DNA from: Betaproteobacteria bacterium
GTDB taxonomy: Bacteria; Pseudomonadota; Gammaproteobacteria; Burkholderiales; CANMPU01
NCBI GenBank assembly: GCA_947499755.1
Contig: CANMPU010000023.1
Span: 1-9,001 of the forward strand
DNA: 9,001 nt
Direction: 5' to 3'
The position numbers were made by a program, and so were the translations under genes. How positions within the stretch are numbered: the first letter of the stretch is position 1; the number at the start of each line of letters is the position of its first letter. The notes under the pieces were generated by a model. The model ran no database searches and was not told where the DNA came from. It saw only the letters and a list, made by a program, of their open reading frames with translations. This document shows positions 1 to 6,536 of the stretch, piece by piece.

Positions 1-406
1 CTTATACGGCGATATGGCGGGCGGCTTTGCGGTTCTAAAGGATATCTCTAAGGCGATGGTTTATCGACTCGTACACTATCGTAATGAGTTAGGGGCCGTA
101 GTTCCGCAGCGGGTAATTACGCGCGCTCCAACGGCTGAGCTCAAGGCAGACCAAAAAGATCAGGACAATTTGCCGCCTTACGAAATACTCGATGCGATTA
201 TGGCGGCCTACGTAGAGCACGACTGCAGTCCACAAGAAATTATAAAATTGGGCTTTGCAAAATCAGACGTGGAGCGCGTCGTTCATCTTATAACAACGAG
301 CGAATACAAGCGCCGACAATCTCCGATCGGCATTCGCATTACCAGCCGCGGCTTTGGAAAGGATTGGCGTTACCCTATCACCAATAGATATAAACATCCG
401 TTCTAA
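1..406 (+). CDS. nadE: Glutamine-dependent NAD+ synthetase, C-terminal part (cut by left edge)
   Basis: This is the C-terminal end of the enzyme that amidates nicotinic acid adenine dinucleotide to NAD+ in the cytoplasm, using ATP and an amide nitrogen. The frame is open from base 2 and reads LYGDMAGGFAVLKD, then ITRAPTAELKADQKDQDNLPPYEILD, then EYKRRQSPIGIRITSRGFGKDWRYPITNR. These are conserved blocks of the synthetase domain, and the RRQ-P-G ... FG-D-RYPITNR ending is typical of the long two-domain (nitrilase plus synthetase) form found in many proteobacteria. The nitrilase domain that would supply ammonia from glutamine lies outside the window, so the glutamine dependence is inferred from the C-terminal style. 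The first ATG inside the window (position 14) is internal Met and not the start. The stop is at 404-406, one base from the stop of the convergent Smr gene, with no hairpin terminator between them. Confidence 0.93.
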   Translation, partial: LYGDMAGGFAVLKDISKAMVYRLVHYRNELGAVVPQRVITRAPTAELKADQKDQDNLPPYEILDAIMAAYVEHDCSPQEIIKLGFAKSDVERVVHLITTSEYKRRQSPIGIRITSRGFGKDWRYPITNRYKHPF

Positions 407-407
407 A

Positions 408-1001
408 TTAATTCCGATCAGATCGCCCGTGTGACTTGAGTAGCACCACGACAGCGCCACTCCCCCCGTCGGCTGGCAGCGCTTGGCAGAATGCAACGAT
501 CTCGTCGCGCTGCATCAACCAATTGGCAACTTTTTGTTTCAATACTGGTTCGCGATTTTTGGAGCGCAGACCTTTGCCGTGTATGATGCGGACGCAACGG
601 TGGCCGCGTTTATCGCAGTGGCTAAGGAATGTAATTAAAGCGGCTCTAGCCTCTGCAGTCGTCATTCCATGAAGGTCAAGTTGGTCTTGTAACACCCAGT
701 GACCGCGACGTAATTTCCGCAGTATTTGCTTCGAGATTCCATCGCGAGCGTAGCTTAACTCTTCTCCGGTTTCCAATCCCGCGTCTGCGGAAATATGATC
801 ACTTAGGCTGTCTTGCAGCGCTTGGCGCTCGTCGAGCAGATGGTGGTGGGGAATGGGTTTACGGCGTTTGCGCGGATGTTCAATCTTATTGGGTAATATT
901 AACGGGGCAACGTCCTGTACCGCATCGCGAAACAACGCGTTATCGTCTGCCGGACATTTCTTCGCTTGGTGCCCTAGTAAATTTTGCAGTGATTTTTTCA
1001 C
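408..1001 (-). CDS. Smr-domain protein (SmrA/SmrB-like putative nuclease)
   Basis: A 197-residue protein with a C-terminal Smr domain (about residues 105-190). It shows the family signature LDLHG (108-112), the second motif IHGKG (140-144) and the GGSGA turn (179-183). The N-terminal segment DNALFRDAVQDVAPL resembles the start of E. coli SmrA (YdaL), whereas the intact DLHG motif is a feature of SmrB, which cleaves mRNA at collided ribosomes. An endonuclease role on RNA or nicked DNA is therefore plausible but not proven; I leave the symbol blank for this reason. The start is GTG at 1001 and no clear Shine-Dalgarno is visible. An ATG at 1014 is out of frame, so the start is uncertain by a few codons. 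The gene begins 43 nt after the trxB stop on the same strand, which suggests co-transcription with trxB. Length is close to the usual 180-220 residues. Confidence 0.86.
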   Translation of the reverse strand: MKKSLQNLLGHQAKKCPADDNALFRDAVQDVAPLILPNKIEHPRKRRKPIPHHHLLDERQALQDSLSDHISADAGLETGEELSYARDGISKQILRKLRRGHWVLQDQLDLHGMTTAEARAALITFLSHCDKRGHRCVRIIHGKGLRSKNREPVLKQKVANWLMQRDEIVAFCQALPADGGSGAVVVLLKSHGRSDRN

Positions 1002-1044
1002 GACGGCTAACCATGGACAGAATGTTGATCACAGGTAATTGGTG

Positions 1045-2112
<1,068 letters not shown>

Positions 2113-2151
2113 TTAAATAAAAAAGGCCTTAACATCGCGAAAATATTGTGT

Positions 2152-2160
2152 AAGGGGAAG
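2152..2160 (+). promoter_or_regulatory. Ribosome binding site that sets the GTG start of the TpsB remnant
   Basis: The purine run AAGGGGAAG ends two bases before GTG at 2163; its AGGGGA core (2153-2158) is four bases from the start codon. This supports GTG as the real initiation codon and shows that the 5' end of the truncated gene is intact. Confidence 0.6.
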
Positions 2161-2162
2161 CC

Positions 2163-2603
2163 GTGACCAAAATCGTTTCCAAGTTTCTGTTTTGGTTGCT
2201 AATCGCTGTATATGCATCGTCCGGGTTTGCGGAGGAGTCCAATGCGGATTCACTTCGATTCAATATCACGGGCTTTGATGTACAGGGGAATTCTTTGCTC
2301 TCTGCCGCGAAGGTAGATAGCCTGCTCGCGCCCTACACCGGGACGGCCAAAGATTTTGCAGATGTTCAGCATGCGCTTGAGGCGTTGGAAAAAGCGTATC
2401 GAGATATCGGCTACGGCGCTGTGCAAGTCATGTTACCCGAGCAGGAGTTGGAACAAGGCGTAGTGCATTTTAAGGTGACGGAGCCGATAATTCGCACGGT
2501 CCAGGTTGAAGGTAATAAGTTTCACGATGACGCGAATATAAAGGCGAGTTTGCCGTTCTTAAAAGAGGGGGGATTAGGAAAGGATTGCAAATGCGAAAGA
2601 TGA
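2163..2603 (+). pseudogene. Truncated two-partner-secretion transporter (TpsB; FhaC/ShlB type), 5' stub only
   Basis: Full-length members of this family are outer-membrane proteins of roughly 550-600 residues: signal peptide, two periplasmic POTRA domains, then a 16-strand barrel that exports a large TpsA exoprotein. Here only 146 codons remain. Residues 1-23 are a signal peptide (hydrophobic FLFWLLIAVYASS, likely cut after SGFA). About 33-108 is a POTRA domain of the ShlB type (FNITGFDVQGNSLLSAAKVDSLLAPYTG ... YRDIGYGAVQVMLPEQEL-QG-VHFKVTE). About 110-136 begins the second POTRA (RTVQVEGNKFHDDANIKASLPFLKEG). The frame then runs into a non-homologous tail ending KCER and stops within the start of the next gene, overlapping it by 13 nt. 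The barrel is absent, so it cannot form a secretion pore. The start and Shine-Dalgarno are intact, so a small periplasmic POTRA protein could still be made; I regard a gene remnant as more likely. The family call is confident; loss of function is inference. Confidence 0.8.
2576..2584 (+). promoter_or_regulatory. Ribosome binding site of the FecR-domain gene
   Basis: AGGAAAGGA lies six bases before ATG at 2591 and favours that codon over an in-frame TTG at 2585. It sits inside the non-homologous tail of the TpsB stub, suggesting that this stretch is the original leader of the FecR gene and that the break with the TpsB sequence lies just upstream. Confidence 0.6.
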
Positions 2604-3329
2604 CATTTGGAAACATCGATAAAACGCTTACCCTGGGTCTTGCAGTGGGTATGTTCGCCCTATCCAGGAACACCTTCGCCGCCACTGAAAGCGCGGGTAA
2701 GGTATCCCATCTAAGCGGCACCCTGTCTGTGAAGAAAACAGATGGCACCGTACGGATTTTATCGCAGAAGTCAGATATCGCGCCTGGCGATACCCTTACC
2801 ACAGAAAAAGACAGCTATGCGCAAATCAGTTTCACTGATGGCAGCGGCGCCACGCTACGCCCAAATACGCAATTGAAGATTCAAGATTACAGATATGTTA
2901 AGGAAGAACCAAAAGAAGACAGTATGTTTTTCCGTCTATTAAAAGGTGGCTTGCGGACGGTGACCGGTTTGATCGGAAAGCGCGGTAACCAAAATGCGTA
3001 CAAGATAGGCACGACTACTGCGACCATCGGTATTCGTGGTTCTTCTGGATTAACGATGGAATGTCCCTGCCCGGGAACCGTCGGATACGAGTGATGAGCT
3101 ACCCGATGGAACCTATCACGCTACCTATACGGGTGCCTATGTTATGGAAAACGAGCAGGGAGAGGTGGTTATCGGCCCAGACGAATTCGGTTATGTTCCA
3201 GACAAAAATTCCCTGCCATCTATACTTCCCAATGACCCGGGTTTGGGTTTAAGTCAACTATCGTCTAATATTCCTGAGAATGAGGGCGGTGGCGGCGGTG
3301 GTGGAGATGAGTGTGTTGTTGGTCAGTAG
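2591..3329 (+). pseudogene. FecR-domain secreted protein, interrupted by a frameshift near 3070
   Basis: From ATG 2591 the first frame gives 167 residues. It has a signal peptide (likely cut after NTFA at residue 30) and a FecR-like domain at about 36-150: GKVSHLSGTLSVKKTDG, DIAPGDTLTTEKDSYAQISFTDGSGATLRPNTQLKI, LKGGLRTVTGLIGKR, then the family block TTTATIGIRG (141-150). It ends early at TGA 3092-3094. The +1 frame then continues the expected protein, DELPDGTYHATYTGAYVMENEQGEVVI ... GYVPDKNSLPSILPNDPGLGL, to a tail of seven glycines and DECVVGQ, with stop TAG at 3327-3329. Skipping one C in the run 3070-3072 joins the halves as ...TMECPC-REPSDTSDELP.... FecR-domain proteins of this kind (not the iron-dicitrate FecR itself) often sit beside two-partner-secretion genes; the exact function is unknown. 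The second half also has an in-frame ATG at 3144 but no good Shine-Dalgarno. A sequencing error could give the same picture. Confidence 0.78.
3285..3305 (+). repeat. Glycine-codon microsatellite (7 x GGN) at the end of the FecR-like gene
   Basis: Seven consecutive glycine codons (GGC, GGT and GGA) encode the poly-Gly stretch that precedes the last residues DECVVGQ of the FecR-like protein. Such short GGN runs can vary in length by slippage. In protein terms it is a flexible linker before a tail with a single cysteine. Confidence 0.7.
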
Positions 3330-3353
3330 CTATCCTTAGTATTCGCTTCGAAT

Positions 3354-3385
3354 AAAAACCCCCCGCTGAATAGCGGGGGTTTTTT
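3354..3385 (+). terminator. Rho-independent terminator after the FecR-like gene
   Basis: The stem CCCCCGCT (3360-3367) pairs with AGCGGGGG (3372-3379) around a GAAT loop and is followed by six T (3380-3385). An A-run at 3354-3358 on the left side makes it potentially active in both directions. It begins about 25 nt after the stop at 3329, and it separates the remnant unit from ftsK. Confidence 0.9.
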
Positions 3386-3401
3386 ATTTCCGTCTTTGCA
3401 A

Positions 3402-3460
3402 TCGTCATACCGGTGGAAATCGGTATGCAGTCTTTAATAAAACACTGACCGGAATCCAGC
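3402..3460. repeat. REP-like hairpin repeat, degenerate
   Basis: CATACCGGT (3406-3414) pairs with ATCGGTATG (3419-3427), nine pairs counting one G-T, around a GGAA loop, flanked by CGT on the left and CAGTC on the right. A second copy of the right half, CCGGAATCCAG, follows at 3449-3459, and CAGT (3428-3431) faces ACTG (3444-3447) between them. This layout resembles the widespread GTCATtCCgg...ccGGaATcCAG intergenic repeats of beta- and gammaproteobacteria. The match is from memory of that family, and only genome-wide copies would prove it. There is no coding potential that I accept in 3386-3610. Confidence 0.45.
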
Positions 3461-3540
3461 GCGCACCAAGACAGGGGGTCATGGCATGTACCGGTTTTTG
3501 ATGGACAATATCTAGTTGATCGAACAGACATTGTCAGAAG

Positions 3541-3578
3541 GCGATATAGCGCCGTGAGCACGCTGCGGCTATAATCGC
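3541..3578. other. Imperfect hairpin overlapping the -10 box upstream of ftsK
   Basis: GCGATATA (3541-3548) and GCCG (3551-3554) pair with CGGC (3566-3569) and TATAATCGC (3570-3578), with a 2-nt bulge on the left arm and a single-A bulge on the right, around an 11-nt loop. The right arm contains the TATAAT candidate promoter box. It could be a protein binding site in DNA, or a leader hairpin if transcription begins further upstream. Its role is unknown. Confidence 0.35.
3570..3575 (+). promoter_or_regulatory. Candidate -10 box of the ftsK promoter
   Basis: A perfect TATAAT lies 35 bp before the ftsK start, which would place the transcript start near 3582. No good -35 hexamer exists 15-19 bp upstream; the nearest TTGACA-like word, TTGTCA at 3531-3536, is too far (33 bp). 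An activator-dependent promoter is possible, or this is a chance match. Confidence 0.35.
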
Positions 3579-3580
3579 TC

Positions 3581-3596
3581 GTTAACCATGATTAAC
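3581..3596. promoter_or_regulatory. 16-bp near-palindrome at the predicted ftsK transcription start
   Basis: GTTAA-c-CATG-a-TTAAC is an inverted repeat with only one mismatched pair. It lies directly downstream of the TATAAT box and 14 bp before the ftsK ATG, the usual place for a repressor operator. No binding protein is identified. It shares the word GTTAA with the palindrome in front of trxB, which may be coincidence. Confidence 0.3.
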
Positions 3597-3610
3597 TCAG
3601 CGCGCTTCAC

Positions 3611-5887
3611 ATGCCCGTCGAAAAACCTGCCAAAAATCCGCTTCCGCCAAAAATAGCCGCTCTCCTGCGAGAGTCGTGGTGGCTGTTGATAGTTGCTGCC
3701 GCAGTCTATCTCGTCTTAATTTTATTTAGTTACGACAAAACTGATCCGGCGTGGTCGCATATTTCTACACAAACCATTGCAACAAATCCCGGGGGCACCA
3801 TCGGTGCCTGGATTGCGGACGTTTTACTTTACATATTTGGGGTTTCTGCTTATTGGTGGGTTGTGTTCTTATTCTTCTCGGTGTGGTGGGTCTATAAACG
3901 AATAGACAAGGTTCCCCTCACCGATCGCCGCTCCATTCTGGTGGCGGGCACTGGCTTTTTAGTGTTGTTGCTCGCAAGCTGTGGATTAGAGGCGCTAAGA
4001 CTATATAGCCTAGAAGCGACGTTACCCTCGACGCCAGGAGGTATGTTGGGGTCGGCTGTCAGCGAGGTGTTGCACCATGCGCTTGGGTTTACCGGTGCGA
4101 CCTTGATTTTGCTATTCGTGATGGCGGTGGGATTAAGTTTGTTCACGGGTGTCTCGTGGCTGGCGTTTCTCGAAAAGTTTGGTGGGTTTCTTGAGGACTC
4201 TTATGTCCTGATTCGGCGCAAGTGGAATACGTGGGCGGATAAACGCGCAGGGGCCGCTGCTGTTATCGAACGTGAAGAAGTGGTCGAAGTGGGAAGACGG
4301 CATTTTGAATTGCACGAACCCATACGCATTGAGCCGCCTGCAATGGAAATACCGAAGTCTTTGCGGGTAGAAAAAGAAAAGCAAGCGCCGTTGTTTGAAG
4401 ACATGCCAGATTCGCCTTTGCCACCGTTACATTTATTAGATGAGCCTGGCAAGGAAATCGAAGTATTGAGTGCGGATACGTTGGAGTTTACGTCGCGCTT
4501 AATTGAGAAAAAACTGTTGGATTTTGGCGTGGAAGTAAAGGTGGTTGCGGCGTATCCCGGCCCCGTAATCACGCGTTACGAAATCGAACCGGCGGTTGGC
4601 GTAAAGGGGAGTCAAATTGTCGGCCTCATTCGTGACCTTGCGCGGGCGCTATCTGTTGTCAGCATCCGTGTAGTCGAAACAATCCCCGGTAAGGCGTGTA
4701 TGGGCTTGGAGATTCCGAATCCAAAACGGCAGGTGGTTCGGTTGTCCGAGATTTTAAGCTCGCAAGTCTATGCTGATTTGGCGTCGCCGCTTGCGCTAGC
4801 GATGGGTAAGGATATCGGTGGCTATCCGGTCGTTACTGATCTTTCTAAAATGCCTCATGTGTTGGTTGCGGGTACTACGGGCTCGGGGAAATCCGTAGCG
4901 ATAAACGCCATGATTTTAAGTTTGATTTACAAGGCTTCGCCCGCTCAGGTGCGTTTTATTTTGGTCGACCCGAAGATGTTGGAGCTATCTATATATGAAG
5001 GCATTCCACATTTACTTGCCCCAGTCGTTACCGATATGAAGCACGCGGCAAATGCGCTCAATTGGTGTGTTGCCGAGATGGAACGTCGTTATAAATTAAT
5101 GTCCGCGCTCGGCGTGCGTAATTTGGCGGGATTCAATCAGCGCGTACGCGAAGCAGAAAAAAATAAGGAACCACTAAACAATCCATTCGCGCTCTCGCAA
5201 GAGATTAAAGATCCGCTGCAAGAATTGCCACTGATCGTTTTGATCATCGATGAACTCGCGGATTTAATGATGGTGACAGGGAAAAAAGTTGAGCAGCTTA
5301 TCGCGCGCCTTGCGCAGAAAGCACGCGCCGCCGGCGTACATTTGATTTTGGCGACACAGCGCCCCTCGGTCGACGTTATCACTGGGCTTATTAAAGCGAA
5401 TATCCCGACACGCATAGCGTTTCAAGTTTCCAGCAAGATAGATTCACGCACCATACTCGACCAAATGGGGGCAGAAGCGTTACTCGGGCAGGGTGACATG
5501 TTGTATCTGCCACCAGGCACTGGATTTCCGCAGCGTATACACGGCGCTTTTGTCGCTGATCACGAAGTGCACAAAGTGGTCGATTATCTAAAATCGCACG
5601 CGCAACCGCAATATGTGGAGGGTATTTTAGATGCGCCAGAAACAGAAAGTGGCGTACTCGAGGGTAGCGGTGGCGGCGATGCCGAATCTGATCCCCTTTA
5701 TGACGAGGCGGTCGCCATTATTTTGAAATCGCGACGTGCGTCGATTTCCTTAGTGCAGCGTCATCTACGCATCGGTTACAACCGCGCTGCTCGGCTGATA
5801 GAGCAAATGGAGCGTGCCGGCATGGTGTCCAGTATGCAGGCGAACGGCAATCGGGAAGTATTAGCCCCGGTCGTTGAAGATCGATAA
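3611..5887 (+). CDS. ftsK: DNA translocase FtsK
   Basis: A septal, membrane-anchored motor that pumps DNA toward dif, activates XerCD to resolve chromosome dimers, and helps assemble the divisome. The 758 residues show an N-terminal membrane domain with hydrophobic segments at about 23-41, 66-97, 108-126 and 155-183. A short charged/proline linker (about 185-285) follows. The alpha/beta motor has Walker A GTTGSGKS (421-428), Walker [12 protein letters not shown] (541-551) and the [12 protein letters not shown] block (581-592). The C-terminal winged-helix gamma domain (about 692-745; [34 protein letters not shown]) reads polarity sequences in other species. It is much shorter than E. coli FtsK (about 1,330) only because the linker is short, which is normal for this lineage. 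The ATG at 3611 has a poor Shine-Dalgarno; an ATG at 3588 is out of frame. lolA starts 4 nt after the stop. Confidence 0.97.
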   Translation: MPVEKPAKNPLPPKIAALLRESWWLLIVAAAVYLVLILFSYDKTDPAWSHISTQTIATNPGGTIGAWIADVLLYIFGVSAYWWVVFLFFSVWWVYKRIDKVPLTDRRSILVAGTGFLVLLLASCGLEALRLYSLEATLPSTPGGMLGSAVSEVLHHALGFTGATLILLFVMAVGLSLFTGVSWLAFLEKFGGFLEDSYVLIRRKWNTWADKRAGAAAVIEREEVVEVGRRHFELHEPIRIEPPAMEIPKSLRVEKEKQAPLFEDMPDSPLPPLHLLDEPGKEIEVLSADTLEFTSRLIEKKLLDFGVEVKVVAAYPGPVITRYEIEPAVGVKGSQIVGLIRDLARALSVVSIRVVETIPGKACMGLEIPNPKRQVVRLSEILSSQVYADLASPLALAMGKDIGGYPVVTDLSKMPHVLVAGTTGSGKSVAINAMILSLIYKASPAQVRFILVDPKMLELSIYEGIPHLLAPVVTDMKHAANALNWCVAEMERRYKLMSALGVRNLAGFNQRVREAEKNKEPLNNPFALSQEIKDPLQELPLIVLIIDELADLMMVTGKKVEQLIARLAQKARAAGVHLILATQRPSVDVITGLIKANIPTRIAFQVSSKIDSRTILDQMGAEALLGQGDMLYLPPGTGFPQRIHGAFVADHEVHKVVDYLKSHAQPQYVEGILDAPETESGVLEGSGGGDAESDPLYDEAVAIILKSRRASISLVQRHLRIGYNRAARLIEQMERAGMVSSMQANGNREVLAPVVEDR

Positions 5888-5891
5888 TTCC

Positions 5892-6536
5892 ATGTCAAAA
5901 CGAGATTCGTTTCTCCATAAATACGTAAGATCATTTGTCCTACTGCCGCTTTTGTGTTTGTACGTTGAGCAAGTCACGGCGACTAGCCTTGATCACCTGA
6001 AGTTATTTATGCGAAACACTCAGGCGTTGACGGCTGACTTTGCGCAGACCGTCTATGACAAAAATTTTAAATTGATACAGCAGTCAAAAGGCACTCTACA
6101 ATTCTTGCGACCCGGAAAATTTCGCTGGCATTACGAACAACCGTATGAACAAATGATCGTTGGCGATGGCGTGCGGCTTTGGATATACGACAAAGATTTG
6201 AATCAAGTAACTGTAAAGAAACTTGACCAAGCGCTAGGGGCGAGCCCGGCCGCATTTCTTGCGGGCGATGGTGAAATAGAAAAAAATTTCGTCATCAGCG
6301 ATGACGGAAAGCGCGGAAACAGTGAGTGGGTACTGGCGGTGCCTAAAGGGCAGGACAGCACGTTTGAAAAATTACTGATCGGTTTTAACACAGATGGCTT
6401 AGAGCAGATGGAACTATACGATCGCTTTGGCCATATGACACGCATTCAGTTCACGCATCTTAAATATAATCCCCATCTTTCCTCTGAAACCTTTGTGTTT
6501 AACCCTCCCGAAGGCGCGGATGTCATCGGTGACTGA
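5892..6536 (+). CDS. lolA: Outer-membrane lipoprotein carrier protein LolA
   Basis: The periplasmic chaperone that takes lipoproteins from the LolCDE transporter and hands them to LolB at the outer membrane. From ATG 5892 it is 214 residues: a signal peptide (basic start, hydrophobic FVLLPLLCLYV, probable cut after QVTA at residue 30), then the LolA fold with LTADFAQTVYD (47-56), GTLQFLRPGKFRWHYEQPY (67-85), GDGVRLWIYDKDLNQVTV (91-108), SPAAFL (118-123) and the C-terminal FNPPEGADVI (203-212). The frame is open upstream to a TTG at 5874 inside ftsK, but the ATG leaves a better signal peptide and a 4-nt gap after the ftsK stop. The Shine-Dalgarno is weak (GAAG about 12 nt upstream), so translational coupling to ftsK is likely. 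Its 3' end overlaps rarA. Confidence 0.94.
   Translation: MSKRDSFLHKYVRSFVLLPLLCLYVEQVTATSLDHLKLFMRNTQALTADFAQTVYDKNFKLIQQSKGTLQFLRPGKFRWHYEQPYEQMIVGDGVRLWIYDKDLNQVTVKKLDQALGASPAAFLAGDGEIEKNFVISDDGKRGNSEWVLAVPKGQDSTFEKLLIGFNTDGLEQMELYDRFGHMTRIQFTHLKYNPHLSSETFVFNPPEGADVIGD
6510..6514 (+). promoter_or_regulatory. Ribosome binding site that sets the rarA start inside lolA
   Basis: GAAGG ends five bases before ATG 6520 and lies within the last codons of lolA. It favours this ATG over an upstream in-frame TTG at 6493. Confidence 0.5.

Noticed and set aside
3092..3094. Programmed +1 recoding in the FecR-like gene
   Set aside because: No known slippery heptamer or stimulatory structure was seen, and the adjacent gene is also damaged, so mutation or sequence error is more likely.
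3061..3252. Small open frame starting MSLPGNRRIR within the FecR-like gene
   Set aside because: It is the third, unused frame of the broken FecR-like gene. The other two frames carry the recognisable halves of the protein.
3265..3561. 98-codon minus-strand frame across the terminator and REP-like repeat
   Set aside because: It runs through a clear terminator hairpin and repeat DNA, has no recognisable domain, and overlaps the FecR-like 3' end in antisense.
4201..4572. Minus-strand frames of 83-123 codons antisense to ftsK
   Set aside because: They are shadows of the strongly conserved ftsK coding frame, with no domain, no start context and low-complexity Ser-rich composition.
3611..5887. 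FtsK only 758 residues, possible truncation
   Set aside because: All domains (membrane, motor with both Walker motifs, gamma) are present. Only the linker is short, as is common outside the enterics.
6493..6519. Upstream TTG start for rarA
   Set aside because: The nine added residues (MCLTLPKAR) are not seen in the family. The ATG at 6520 has a GAAGG five bases upstream.
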